Shown: positions 35,582 to 44,822 of the stretch, piece after piece
How positions within the stretch are numbered: position 1 is the first letter of the stretch
How the letters are laid out: every line of letters starts with the position of its first letter
DNA from: Streptomyces subrutilus
Lineage (GTDB): Bacteria > Actinomycetota > Actinomycetes > Streptomycetales > Streptomycetaceae
Reading direction: 5' to 3'
DNA length: 64,000 nucleotides
Assembly: GCF_008704535.1 (NCBI RefSeq)
Contig: NZ_CP023701.1
Location: 7,540,975-7,604,974 of the forward strand
Translations under genes and position numbers: made by a program
Notes under the pieces: generated by a model
Database searches by the model: none
What the model was told of the DNA's origin: nothing
The model's input: only the letters and a program-made list of their open reading frames with translations

Positions 35582-36381
35582 CCCACCCGCCCGATGCGCC
35601 GAGCTGCCATTCACGCTGGTGCAGTCGACTGGTCGCCGACGTAGGCCAGTGTGCGACGGCGCCCAGCCGATCACCACCGACCGCAGCCGACTCTCGGTGG
35701 CGACCCGCGCTTTCATGCCGGGCAGCATGGTGGGGGCCGCGATCGTGCTCGCTTCTTGTTGACGCGCTGGGATGGTCGCAAGAGACGGACCCTCGTGAAC
35801 CCCGCCGGCTGTGCCTCACGGGGCTCGTCGGCCGTACCCGCGTTCGCGCGCTGCCGCATCACGCCGGGCGGGCCAGGCCCGGAGCGGCGGTGAAGGAGGC
35901 CGGAGCCGAGTGGCTCTGTTCCCTCCCTTCGAGCCCAGGTCGCCCAGGTCGCCCAATCCGTCCCCGGCCCTGCGGCCTGGCGGTCGGCATGGCCGTCGAG
36001 CAGAGGCTCGACGGCCATCGCGCACCGGGCCTCTCGCCGCTGTCCGGCGCCGGCGGCCGGCCCGGCTTCGAGGCGCTGCGGCGCCGTGTCGCCGCCCGCA
36101 GCCGGACCGACCCGGCCCTGGCCGCCTCGCGGTCGGTCTCCCCTCCTACGTTCCGTGCGACGTCCTGTGTGGACGGTCACGGACTCCCCGGGGCGAACGT
36201 CAGCCACTCACCCCGGTGTCCGGTGGGCGTTGGCCCATGGCGTCGTCAACGGCCTGCGAGCCGTTGGCGCCGGGCCAGAGCGATGGGTGTCCGTGGCGTC
36301 CGGCGTCCGGAGTCCGGCGCCCTCGGGATCGGAGCGGCCTCATGTTGTCCGGCGGCACCTCCTCGGCCACCCTCCATTTCG
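35582..36381. other. Gene-poor region without recognised genes
   Basis: About 800 bases of short, Arg/Pro-rich open frames on both strands. None shows family motifs, an RBS or a consistent codon pattern. It may contain decayed sequence. Confidence 0.45.
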
Positions 36382-36443
36382 CTATCCGGATAGTTCATCC
36401 GTTTCATGTGTTACGGTCATCAGTGAAGCGGATGGAGTATCCG
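36382..36443. promoter_or_regulatory. TetR-type operator sites upstream of the SDR gene
   Basis: CTATCCGGATAG (36382-36393) is a perfect 12-bp palindrome. CGGATGGAGTATCCG (36429-36443) has near-perfect 6-bp arms and lies 21 bases before the SDR start. The second element recurs almost unchanged before the tetR gene at 37390-37404, so the linked TetR protein probably binds both. Confidence 0.6.
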
Positions 36444-36464
36444 TATGGCTGGGTGGAGGGGCGT

Positions 36465-37355
36465 ATGACGAAGACAGCCGTGGTCACGGCGGGGACAGCC
36501 GGCATCGGGCTGGAGACGGCCCTGGGGCTGGCCGGCGCCGGATTCCGCGTCACCGTGGTCGGACGCGACGCCGATCGGGGCGCCCGGGCGATCGACCGGA
36601 TCAACGGGACCGACCCGGCACGCCCCGCACGCTTCCTGCCCGCCGATCTCGGCTCGCTCGACCAGGTGCGCTCGCTCGCCGACCGGATCACCGCAGAGCA
36701 CGCCGCCTCCGGCGAACCGCTGACCGTGCTGGTCAACAACGTCGGCGCGATGTTCCCGCAGCGACGGACCCTGGACGGGATCGAGGCGTCGTTCCTCGTC
36801 AACCACCTCTCGCCGTACCTGCTGACGGAACTGCTGCTGCCCACCCTGACGGGCGCGGCGCCGAGCAGGATCGTGAACGTGACCTCGGGCGCGGTCGGGC
36901 TCGCGAAGCGGTCCTTCGACGCGGTCGAGCCGACCGGCGGCTACTACGGCTTCCACTGGTACGGCCGCGCGAAGCTCGCCAACCTCGCCTACACCCTCGA
37001 CCTGGCCGCCCGGCTCCAAGGCACTGCCGTCTCCGTCCTCGCTGCCGATCCCGGAGGTGCCGCGACCGACATGACCAACGGCACCATGACCGACCGGAAG
37101 ATCGTCTCACCAGCCCTGCGACTGCTGTGGCCGCTGGTACGCCGCAAGTTCGAACGCTCCACCTCGGGTCCCGCGTCCCTGGCTGCCCGACCCTCGATCG
37201 TCGCCGCCACCGACGGCGCACTTGCAGGCCGGACCGGCATCGTCATCGGAGCCCGGACGCACCCCGTGGCGCCGCTGCGCGCAGCCACGGACCCCCGCGT
37301 CGCCCAAGACGTGCGCCGCCTCAGTGAACGGCACGCACCCCTCACGACCGCCTGA
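36465..37355 (+). CDS. Short-chain dehydrogenase/reductase
   Basis: A 296-residue protein of the retinol-dehydrogenase-like SDR type. The cofactor site is VVTAGTAGIGLETALGLA (TGxxxGIG variant TAGTAGIG), followed by NNVGAMFPQ (NNAG motif), catalytic Ser in RIVNVTSGAVG and the Tyr/Lys pair in HWYGRAKLANLAY. ATG 36465 is preceded by ggagggg; an upstream ATG at 36432 would start inside the operator. It is probably controlled by the downstream TetR protein. Confidence 0.88.
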   Translation: MTKTAVVTAGTAGIGLETALGLAGAGFRVTVVGRDADRGARAIDRINGTDPARPARFLPADLGSLDQVRSLADRITAEHAASGEPLTVLVNNVGAMFPQRRTLDGIEASFLVNHLSPYLLTELLLPTLTGAAPSRIVNVTSGAVGLAKRSFDAVEPTGGYYGFHWYGRAKLANLAYTLDLAARLQGTAVSVLAADPGGAATDMTNGTMTDRKIVSPALRLLWPLVRRKFERSTSGPASLAARPSIVAATDGALAGRTGIVIGARTHPVAPLRAATDPRVAQDVRRLSERHAPLTTA

Positions 37356-37389
37356 TCCGCCAAGCGGTACGGCGACCGGCGGCATGATC

Positions 37390-37404
37390 CGGATGGGGCA
37401 TCCG
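37390..37404. promoter_or_regulatory. TetR autoregulatory operator
   Basis: CGGATGGGGCATCCG has perfect 6-bp arms with a 3-bp spacer, 14 bases upstream of the tetR start. The matching element precedes the SDR gene. Confidence 0.65.
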
Positions 37405-37418
37405 ATTAGCATGGCCCC

Positions 37419-37997
37419 ATGACGACGCCCCTGCGCAAGGACGCGGCCCGCAACTGGGACCGGATCGTCGCTGTCGCACGTGCCCTGCTCGACCAGGGCA
37501 CACCGCTGCAGCTGAACGATGTCGCCGGCCGCGCCGGACTCGGAGTCGGCACCGTCTACCGGCACTTCGCCACCCCCGAAGCGCTGCTGGAGACCGTCGC
37601 CACTCCCTGCCTGGAAGCCCTGACAGCTGACGGCCGTCACGCGCTGGCCGACACCGACCCCTGGCGAGCGCTCGAAGGCTTCCTGTTCCGCACCGTCGAA
37701 GCCCAGGTCACCGACGCGTCCCTGGCCCCGGTCGCCGCCGCAGCCACCGACACCCTGCCGCGCACCACGGAACTCAAAGAGACGCTTCGCTCGGTCGGCA
37801 CCGCACTCTTCGACCGGGCTCGTGAGGCCGGAGCGGTCCGGCCTGGCCTGGCCGCCGCCGACCTCGTCCCGCTCATGTGCGGCATCGCCTACGCCGCCAC
37901 CGTCCAGGGCGGCGCACCCACCGACCGGATCGACACCGCGCACCGCTACCTGACCACACTCCTCGAAGGACTGCGCGCCGCCCCACAGCACGCGTGA
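37419..37997 (+). CDS. TetR-family repressor (SDR-linked)
   Basis: A 192-residue regulator: LRKDAARNWDRIVAVARALL, HTH in PLQLNDVAGRAGLGVGTVYR and FATPEALLETV. The C-terminal domain resembles the AcrR/YcnC-like group common next to redox enzymes. It follows the SDR gene by 63 bases and shares its operator motif, so it likely represses SDR expression and its own. Confidence 0.88.
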   Translation: MTTPLRKDAARNWDRIVAVARALLDQGTPLQLNDVAGRAGLGVGTVYRHFATPEALLETVATPCLEALTADGRHALADTDPWRALEGFLFRTVEAQVTDASLAPVAAAATDTLPRTTELKETLRSVGTALFDRAREAGAVRPGLAAADLVPLMCGIAYAATVQGGAPTDRIDTAHRYLTTLLEGLRAAPQHA

Positions 37998-38538
37998 GAA
38001 CACCGCCCGCGCACCCCCGGGTGATCCGGTCCCCCCGCGGTGCCGGTAGGCCCGACCGTCGGCCGGAGAACTCCGTGACTCGGAACCGGTCGAAGACGGG
38101 GAATCACATCACCGCTGACATCCGGCCACTCGACGCGGTGGAACTGCTGAGCCGTCCCCAAGGGGAGCGTCGCCTGTTGCTGTGGGTCGCTGCCGTGCTG
38201 GAGCCCGTCCGCCCACCGGGGCGGGCCCTGTATCCGGGCGGGCCGGCCACGTCCCGGGACGCCACCCTCGACACCTGGCCGCTGCCGCCCGCGCCGTGCC
38301 GCCCCTGCGGCGGCTGCGCCTGCTGCCCCGCCTGCCGGGGGCCGAGTCGGCGACGTCTGCCGGGTCACCCCCGACCTCCCGCTGCCCGGCCAACCGAGCC
38401 CACCCGCCCGCGCGTCCGGTCCGTGTCGCCGCGGCCTGTTCGTACCCCGGCCAGGCCGTTCTGGGCGAGCCCGTCTCGTCCCGGGCAGGGCGTGCTCCCC
38501 GAAGGCGCCGCACGCTCCTGTGACGTGCGGCGTGCCCC
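37998..38538. other. Spacer between convergent tetR and MFS genes
   Basis: About 540 bases with no recognisable gene. The open frames are Arg/Pro-rich shadows. Confidence 0.5.
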
Positions 38539-39855
38539 TCACTCACCGTTCGGCGAGAAGGCTCGGGCTTCGCTCCGAGACGTCACCTTGGCGGCGGGGT
38601 CCGGGGTCCGGGGCCCGGAGTCCGGGGTGCTGTGCCGCGTGAACGCCCACAGCGCGAGTCCGAGGCAGCTGAACGCCGCACCCAGGGCGCATACGGCGCC
38701 CCAGCCAGCCACCTCGTAGAGGGACGTCGCGGCGATGGCGCCGGTGGCGCTGCCGATCGAGTAGAAGACCATGTACCCGCCGATCAGTCGGCTGCCCGCC
38801 TCCGGGTGCAACGTGTAGATGAGCGTCTGGTTGGTGACGTGGACCGCCTGCACGGCGAGATCAAGAAGAACCACCCCGACGACCAGCGCCCAGAGCGAAC
38901 TGCGGGTGAAGGCCAACGGCAGCCACGAAGCGGCGAGCAGTGCCAGGGCAACGCCGGTGGTCCGCCGCGAGAGTCCGCGGTCGTTCAGACGGCCCGCTGT
39001 GGTCGCGGCCAGAGCGCCGGCAGCACCGATCAGCCCCAACGCCCCGATCGCGCTGTGGGACATGAAGTACGGGGCCTCGCTGAGCGGCAGTGCGATGCCG
39101 CTCCACAGGGTGCTGAAGGCGGCGAAGATCAGCAGACCGAACAGGGCCCGGAGTCGTAGCAGTCGTTCCCGTGCGAACAAGGTGATCGTGGAGCGCAGGA
39201 GCTGTCCGTAGCGCAGGGTTGTCGGCGGAGCGTCGCTGTGGCGTGGCAGCACGCGGTACAGGACCAGGGCGAGCAGAGCGGTGAGCGACGCCGAGGCGAG
39301 GTAGACGGAGCGCCAGCCCGCAAGATCGGCCATGAGGCCGGACGCGGTGCGGGCGAGCAGGATCCCGATGACCACACCGCTTGTGACCTGGCCGACGACC
39401 CGGCCGCGCCCGGCAGGAGGGGCCAGTGATGCCGCGAAGGCCACCAGCGTCTGCGTGACGACCGCAAGAAGCCCGGTGGCGGCCATGCCCGCGAGCAGGA
39501 TCGCTGCCGTGTGGGCGGCGGATACCGCGGCCAGCGCCACCACCAGAAGCAGCAGCTGCGCAACGATCAGCCGTCTGCGGTCGGCCACGTCGCCCAGGGG
39601 TACGAGGAAGAAGAGTCCCAGCCCGTATCCGACGTGTGTGAGGGTGACCACGCTGCCGACGAGCGCCGGGCTCATGGCCAGGTCGTGCCCCATGGTCACC
39701 AGGAGCGGCTGGGAGAAGTAGACGTTGGCCACCGCGGCCCCACAGGCGACGGCGAACAGAATGAAGATGCCACGAGGCGGGACGGGCGCGGCGCCCTCCC
39801 CGCTTCGAGCCTCGGTTCGTCGGGTCGCAGTCTCACCGTCGCCGGACATCGGCAT
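38539..39855 (-). CDS. MFS exporter
   Basis: A 438-residue, 12-helix major facilitator of the Bcr/YnfM-like drug-efflux type. The signature loop is GLFFLVPLGDVADRRRLIVA, with TLVAFAASLAPPAGRGRVVG (motif C region) and an intact second half (LIYTLHPEAGSRLIGGYMVF). The C-terminal 30 residues are polar. It is divergent from an HxlR regulator with an inverted repeat between, the usual arrangement of regulated efflux genes. No substrate can be inferred. Confidence 0.88.
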   Translation of the reverse strand: MPMSGDGETATRRTEARSGEGAAPVPPRGIFILFAVACGAAVANVYFSQPLLVTMGHDLAMSPALVGSVVTLTHVGYGLGLFFLVPLGDVADRRRLIVAQLLLLVVALAAVSAAHTAAILLAGMAATGLLAVVTQTLVAFAASLAPPAGRGRVVGQVTSGVVIGILLARTASGLMADLAGWRSVYLASASLTALLALVLYRVLPRHSDAPPTTLRYGQLLRSTITLFARERLLRLRALFGLLIFAAFSTLWSGIALPLSEAPYFMSHSAIGALGLIGAAGALAATTAGRLNDRGLSRRTTGVALALLAASWLPLAFTRSSLWALVVGVVLLDLAVQAVHVTNQTLIYTLHPEAGSRLIGGYMVFYSIGSATGAIAATSLYEVAGWGAVCALGAAFSCLGLALWAFTRHSTPDSGPRTPDPAAKVTSRSEARAFSPNGE

Positions 39856-39889
39856 TCCTCACTCCTCAGCTCACTTCTGGTTTCATCTT

Positions 39890-39921
39890 GCTACCAGAGG
39901 TGACGGTACTCTATTGGTAGC
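39890..39921. promoter_or_regulatory. HxlR-type inverted repeat between MFS and regulator genes
   Basis: GCTACCA (39890-39896) and TGGTAGC (39915-39921) are perfect 7-bp inverted arms 18 bases apart, in an AT-richer region containing likely promoters for both divergent genes. Confidence 0.6.
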
Positions 39922-39951
39922 ATGTTGCAACCGTCATGAGAGAGGGACGCC

Positions 39952-40404
39952 ATGGTGACCAGGACGCGCTTCGACGACAGTGAATGCCCCGTCGCCCGGT
40001 CGGTGGACGCGATCGGCGACTGGTGGTCCCTGCTGATCGTGCGGGACGCCTTCGACGGAAGCCGACGCTTCGGGGAGTTCCAGCGCAGCCTCGGAGTGGC
40101 GAAGAACATCCTCACCGCGCGACTGCGCACCCTGGTCGCCGGTGGTGTCCTCGAATCCGTCCCGGCCTCGGACGGCAGCGCCTACCGCGAGTACGTACTG
40201 ACTCCGAAGGGGAAGGCGCTCTTCCCCGTCATCGTGGCGCTTCGGCAGTGGGGCGAACAGAACTTCTTCGCCCCCGACGAGCCGCGCTCAGAGTTGGTCG
40301 ACCGCCGACAGGGACATCGCCTCCGCGAACTGGAAGTGCTGTCTGCGGACGGGCGGCGGCTGGACCCCGACGACACCACCGTCCACAAGGTCTCCACGAA
40401 GTGA
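39952..40404 (+). CDS. HxlR-family transcriptional regulator
   Basis: A 150-residue winged-helix protein: ECPVARSVDAIGDWWSLLIV (conserved Cys and Trp pair), RDAFDGSRRFGEFQRSLG, VAKNILTARLRTLVAGGVLE and YVLTPKGKALFPVIVALRQW. HxlR proteins sense electrophiles or quinones through the N-terminal Cys. It is probably the repressor of the divergent MFS gene. ATG 39952 follows gagaggga. Confidence 0.9.
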   Translation: MVTRTRFDDSECPVARSVDAIGDWWSLLIVRDAFDGSRRFGEFQRSLGVAKNILTARLRTLVAGGVLESVPASDGSAYREYVLTPKGKALFPVIVALRQWGEQNFFAPDEPRSELVDRRQGHRLRELEVLSADGRRLDPDDTTVHKVSTK

Positions 40405-41316
40405 TCTGAGCCGGAGGCTCGGTGTCGCCGTGTCGCTGCGTCGTCAGGTCGAGGCCGGGTGGGATGACGGGCTGAAGGGTTCGGTGCGCGTTGTCGAAAG
40501 CGTCCGAGGCCACCGGTCAGTTGCCTCGTTGCGTCCCGTTGCTTGGCGCTGTGCTGGCCAGGATTTGTGCCGATTCTTGCCGTTCGGAAGGGCTGACGGC
40601 TCACGCATCCTCGGTCGGTGCCCGAGCGGTGCGGGGTCGGGCACGGTTGCCGCTGCGAGATCGAGGCGGGCGGCCATGGCGAGGTTCGCCCCGCCTGGAG
40701 GCGTACGTGGGACCAGGTCGGCCGTGTCAGATCGCGCCGATCGGTGTGGTGTGCGGGTGCCGTTGGGCCGGCATTCCTTGCCCGCTCGACTCGACTGGTA
40801 GTGGATCGGCGACTCCCGCGTCCACGACGACGAGCAGAGCCTCGCGTGCTTGGACTGTTGCGGGGGCGACTGGGGCGCGACTGCCATCGACGTTGGTAGG
40901 GCCCACGGGATGTTCCCGTTGGTAGGTGCCTGGTGCTGGGGTGTCGGTGTGTTCCCGCTGTTAGGCGCTCTGGCTGGGCGCCCCGGGTGCCTGGTGTCCG
41001 GTGTGCCCTGGGTGCCCTGGCGCTCTGGGCGCCGGGGTGCCGTGTTCGTGCGGGGTGCTGTGGGGGTGCTGTCCCGGTGTTTGTCTTCACCTCTCGGGCT
41101 CTGTGGCGGTCGTGTTTCGTGCTGTGTTCGTGCGGGGTGCTGTGGGGGTGCTGGGGGTGTGGTGGGTGTGGTGTGGGTGGGGTGGGGTGTTGTGGCTGGC
41201 TGTGGCGTGTATGGGGGTGGTGGTCTGTGGGGGTGGGTGGAGGGTGGTGGTGTTGGTGGTGTGGTGTTCCTTGGGGAGGGTTTGTTCGAGGGTTGGGGTG
41301 TTGGGGTGGGTGGGGT
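40405..41316. other. Gene-poor transition region with G-rich direct repeats
   Basis: No convincing gene is seen. From about 40900 the plus strand becomes very rich in G and T. A 30-bp sequence beginning gtgttcgtgcggggtgctgt occurs twice (41042-41071 and 41124-41153). The composition change marks the border of the hormone-regulatory island. Confidence 0.55.
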
Positions 41317-42285
41317 TTATGGGGTGGTGTGGGTGAGGGTGGTGGTGAAGATGGGGTTGTTGTTTTGGTGGGCGGTGATGTGGGTGTGGTGGGGGGTGGG
41401 GGTGGTGGCGGTGATGTAGCAGGGGGTGTGGAGTTCGGCGTATTGGTGGAATTGGGTGGTGAGGGTGGTGGGGGTGTAGGTGGGGTTGGTGGGGTGGTGG
41501 AGGGCGTGGGCGGCTTGGCGGGCGGCTTCGATGAGGACCATGCCTGGGTGGTGGTCGTTTGTGTGTTCGAAGAGGATGGGGTGGTTGAGGTCGGGGTTGA
41601 GTTGCCAGTGGTGGGGGTGGTTGGTGGGGGCGAGGACGACGTCGTGGGGGTGGTGGCGTCCGGCGGTGTGGGGGGGGATGGGGGTGAGGCGGGGGAGGGG
41701 TGGGTGGGGGGTGGTGTGGTGGGGGGTGCGGAGGCGTTGGTAGGTGGTGGGGGGGATGCAGGTGAAGCGGGCGGTGCCGGTGGCGATGGGGTGGTTGTTG
41801 CGGTGGATGGTGGTGTGGAGGGTGCCGGAGAAGCGGTTGCCTTTTTGGGTGGTGTTGGTGCAGTGGGCGGTGATGTGGAGGTCGGTGGGGGTGGTGCCGA
41901 TGTGCATGTGGTGGGGGTGGGTGGTGAAGTCGAGGGTGTGGAGGAGGACGTTGTGGGTGAGGGGGACGTGGTAGAGGGCGTGGCAGAGGTAGAGGCCGGT
42001 TTGTCTGATGGTTTCGCCGGCTTGGACGGGGTCGTGGCGGGTGTGGTCGGGGGTGGTGAAGAAGGTGTGGGCGCGGGGCCATTGTCCGGTGAGGTGGAAG
42101 GTGTGTTCGCCGGTGCGGTGGCAGCCGGTGAGGAAGACCTCGGCGAGTGAGCTGCGGTGGACGTATTCGCGGGGGACGGTGGTGGTCAGGGCGGGGGTGG
42201 GGGTGGGGAGGGGGTTGCATCGGGTCAGGGGTGCTCCGGGTGGGGGGAGCAGGGGGGTGTTCTCGCGGATCGTGAGCATGGTCAT
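41317..42285 (-). CDS. AfsA/ScbA-family butyrolactone/butenolide synthase
   Basis: A 322-residue AfsA-family protein with two hot-dog-like repeats. The first contains TTVPREYVHRSSLAEVFLTG and HTFFTTPDHTRHDPVQAGET; the second has HDVVLAPTN, HPILFEHTNDHHPGMVLIEA and ARQAAHALHHP. These enzymes condense a beta-ketoacyl thioester with DHAP to start gamma-butyrolactone or butenolide signals. ATG 42285 has cgggagacgtcc upstream; the longer frame to 42510 is low-complexity. The protein is unusually rich in His, Thr and Pro because its coding strand is C+A-rich. An ARE-like site lies about 60 bases upstream. Confidence 0.9.
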   Translation of the reverse strand: MTMLTIRENTPLLPPPGAPLTRCNPLPTPTPALTTTVPREYVHRSSLAEVFLTGCHRTGEHTFHLTGQWPRAHTFFTTPDHTRHDPVQAGETIRQTGLYLCHALYHVPLTHNVLLHTLDFTTHPHHMHIGTTPTDLHITAHCTNTTQKGNRFSGTLHTTIHRNNHPIATGTARFTCIPPTTYQRLRTPHHTTPHPPLPRLTPIPPHTAGRHHPHDVVLAPTNHPHHWQLNPDLNHPILFEHTNDHHPGMVLIEAARQAAHALHHPTNPTYTPTTLTTQFHQYAELHTPCYITATTPTPHHTHITAHQNNNPIFTTTLTHTTP

Positions 42286-42787
42286 GGACGTCTCCCGCAG
42301 AGCCGTTGGACGGATGGGTCGGGGTTCCTCACGCGTTCCGCAAGATACGGACTCTCCGGTTTTGTTTGCAAGGTCTTGACGGGGGGTGTGTGGTGGGCGG
42401 GGGGTGTCGTGTGGGGGGTGGGGGTGGGTGTCGTGGGGGTGTGGGGAGGGGGCGACCAGCGGATATCGGGGTGGGGGGTGGGTGGGGGTGGCGGGTGGGA
42501 GGGGGGTCAAAGTGGCAAGTGGTCTTCCGGTCGTGTGTGCCGGTCGGACAGGGTGGCGGCATGTGGTGTTCAGACGGGGGCGGTGGTGGGTGTGGGGTGG
42601 GTGGGGGTTGGGCTGTGGCCGTGTGGGGCGGGGGAGTTGTGGGCCTGGTGGGCCATTGGCAAGGGGGTGGGGCGGATGCCAGACTCGGGGCCGCCGCCGG
42701 TGAGTCGAGAACCGGATGGGCGGTTTGATTGGGCGGGTGTCCGTTCCGGGGCATGCCGTGTCGCCGTCCGTGGGGGAGTGCTGTGTG
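42286..42787. other. Divergent intergenic region between afsA homologue and P450 gene
   Basis: About 500 bases of G+T-rich plus-strand DNA with many G runs (42400-42640), containing the ARE-like site at 42343-42365 and presumably promoters for both genes. Confidence 0.6.
42343..42365. promoter_or_regulatory. ARE-like site upstream of the afsA homologue
   Basis: The element AGATACGGACTCTCCGGTTT and its flank lie about 58 bases upstream of the afsA start. The core CGGA-CTC-TCCG is palindromic, and the ATACGGAC half is shared with the site at 44823-44850. It fits the loose palindromic AREs bound by ArpA/ScbR receptors. Confidence 0.6.
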
Positions 42788-44731
42788 ATGAACCGTCAGT
42801 GTCCTGTGGAGATCGATGTGTCCGGTGTCCGGATGCATGCCGAGGCGGAGTGGATCCGTGGGCGGGGTCCGGCGGTGCCGGTGGTGTTGCCGGGTGGGGT
42901 GCGGGGTTGGGCGGTGAATCGGCAGGCGGACATCCGGCGTCTGCTGGTGGATCCGCGGGTGTCGAAGGATGCCTACCGGCATTGGCCGGCGTGGGCGGGT
43001 GGGGAGGTGGACGATCGTTGGCCGTTGGCGATCTGGGTGTCGGTGCAGAACATGCACACCGCGTACGGGGAGGAGCACACGCGGTTGCGGCGGCCGTTGG
43101 CGGCCGCGTTCACGACCCGGCGGGTGAGTGATCTGCGGCCGCGGGTGGAGGCTGTCGTGGGGGAGTTGTTGGACGGGTTGGCCCGGGTGGGCGGGGAGGG
43201 TCGCGCGGTGGATCTGCGGGCGGCGCTGGCGCATGAGCTGCCGACTCGGATCGTGTTCGAGCTGTTCGGGATTCCGGAGCGGTCCTGGGCGCCTCTCCAC
43301 AAGATCATCAAGGGGTTCTTCGACACGGCGATCTCTGCCGAGGACGCTCGTCGCAACACTGCCGATCTCAATGCGACGATGGCCGATCTGGTGGCGCATC
43401 GCCGGCGTAGTCCGGGGCCTGATCTGACGAGTGCGTTGATCACGGCTCGTGATGGTGCGCGGGGTGAGGCGCCGTTCAGTGAGAAGGAGCTCCTGGACAA
43501 CCTGATTCTGCTGTTCACCGCGGGTTATGAGACCTCCGCCAATCTCATCAGCACCGCTCTGTATGAGCTGCTGCGTGCTCCGGATCAGTTGGCGCTGGTC
43601 CGGGCGGGGGTGGCGTCGTGGCAGGACGCGGTGGAGGAGTCGTTGCGGGTGGAGGCGCCGGCCGCGTACGGGCTGTTGCGGTTCGCGGTCGAGGACATCG
43701 ACATGGGTGAGGGTGTGGTGATCGCGCAGGGTGACCCGATTCTGGTGTCCTTCGCGTCGGCCGGTCGTGATCCGGCCGTCCACGGCCCGGACGCCGCCCG
43801 TTTCGACGTCACCCGTTCCACCCGGGCGCAGCACCTGTCGTTCGGTCACGGGACCCACCACTGCCCCGGGGCGACGCTGGCCCGTCTGGAGTGCGTGGTG
43901 GCGTTGCGCCGGTTCTTCACCCGGTTCCCCGAGGCGGCTCTGGCGCCGGGGGTGGGGGGCGAGGGGCGCGGGCCGGCGCGGGTGGAGTCGTTCATCTCCA
44001 ACGGGCTGCGTGAACTGCCGGTGGTCCTGGGCCGCCAGGCCGCCCCGCATCCCGACCCCGGCTCCGACCCCGGCCCCGGCCCCGGATACGGGGTGGAGGG
44101 CGGCTCCGGCCCCGGATACGGGGTGGAGGGCGGCCCCGGCCCCGAATACGGGGTGGAGGGCGGCTCCGGCTCCGGCTCCGGATACCGGGTGGGGGGCGGA
44201 TCCGGCTCGGGCTCCGGCGTGGGGGGCGGTTCCGGTTCCGGCTTCGGTTCGGGAGGCGGTGTGGAGGGTGACGTCGGTTTTGGCGTCGGTGCGGGTGTGC
44301 GGGCAGGGGCCGGTGCGGGTGCCGGGGTGGGTGTGGCCGGGGGTGCGGGGGGTTCTGTGGTGCGGGTCGAGGTGCGGGGTGCGGGTGTGGTTGCCGGGCC
44401 GGTCGGGGAGCGGGTGCCGGGGGTGGTGCACGTGCGGGCTCCGGTGCCGGTCTCGGTGCAGGTGCCCGACACGGGTTCGGGCGCGGGGCCGGGCGCGGCG
44501 TCCGGTTCTGGTGCCGGTCCCGTATCCGGTCCCGGGGTCGTCGGCGTCGATGCCGGGGCCGGTGTCGGCGTCGAGGCCGTGGTCGAGGCCGGGGTCGGGG
44601 ACGGTGTGGATGCCGGGGCCGGTGTCGGTGTCGGTGTGGATGCCGGGGACGTGGTCGGGGGTGGTGTCGTGGTGGACGGCGGGTCGGTTCGGGGTTCGGG
44701 CGGGGGGCGGTGTCCGGTGCGGGGTGTGTGA
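42788..44731 (+). CDS. Cytochrome P450 with long repetitive C-terminal tail
   Basis: The P450 core is about 415 residues: HTAYGEEHTRLRRPLAAAFT (C helix), LLFTAGYETSANLISTALYE (I helix), EESLRVEAPAAYG (ExxR) and the heme loop LSFGHGTHHCPGATLARLE (Cys about 359). After ELPVVLGRQAA the frame continues for some 230 residues of Gly/Val/Ala/Ser repeats encoded by minisatellite DNA, unlike any P450 I know. It is divergent from the afsA homologue. By analogy with SrrO of S. rochei it may hydroxylate a butenolide or butyrolactone signal. ATG 42788 is preceded by gggggagtgctgtg. Confidence 0.85.
   Translation: MNRQCPVEIDVSGVRMHAEAEWIRGRGPAVPVVLPGGVRGWAVNRQADIRRLLVDPRVSKDAYRHWPAWAGGEVDDRWPLAIWVSVQNMHTAYGEEHTRLRRPLAAAFTTRRVSDLRPRVEAVVGELLDGLARVGGEGRAVDLRAALAHELPTRIVFELFGIPERSWAPLHKIIKGFFDTAISAEDARRNTADLNATMADLVAHRRRSPGPDLTSALITARDGARGEAPFSEKELLDNLILLFTAGYETSANLISTALYELLRAPDQLALVRAGVASWQDAVEESLRVEAPAAYGLLRFAVEDIDMGEGVVIAQGDPILVSFASAGRDPAVHGPDAARFDVTRSTRAQHLSFGHGTHHCPGATLARLECVVALRRFFTRFPEAALAPGVGGEGRGPARVESFISNGLRELPVVLGRQAAPHPDPGSDPGPGPGYGVEGGSGPGYGVEGGPGPEYGVEGGSGSGSGYRVGGGSGSGSGVGGGSGSGFGSGGGVEGDVGFGVGAGVRAGAGAGAGVGVAGGAGGSVVRVEVRGAGVVAGPVGERVPGVVHVRAPVPVSVQVPDTGSGAGPGAASGSGAGPVSGPGVVGVDAGAGVGVEAVVEAGVGDGVDAGAGVGVGVDAGDVVGGGVVVDGGSVRGSGGGRCPVRGV
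44077..44170. repeat. 30-bp in-frame minisatellite in the P450 tail
   Basis: About three units of ggatacggggtggagggcgg plus a Gly/Ser/Pro-coding part, slightly diverged, encode repeats such as GYGVEGGSGP. Degenerate GGTGTCGGTGCGG-like repeats continue to about 44650. Confidence 0.75.
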
Positions 44732-44822
44732 GGCGGGTGGGGGTGAAGGGGGTTGTGGGGAGGGTGGGTTGGGGGTGGTGGGTTGGGGGTGTGTGAGGGC
44801 GGGGCGGGGTGTGCCCGCTTGA

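Noticed and set aside
40430..40925. Possible transposase or regulator remnant
   Set aside because: I looked for IS-type motifs and inverted ends in both strands and saw none; the frames are of shadow type.
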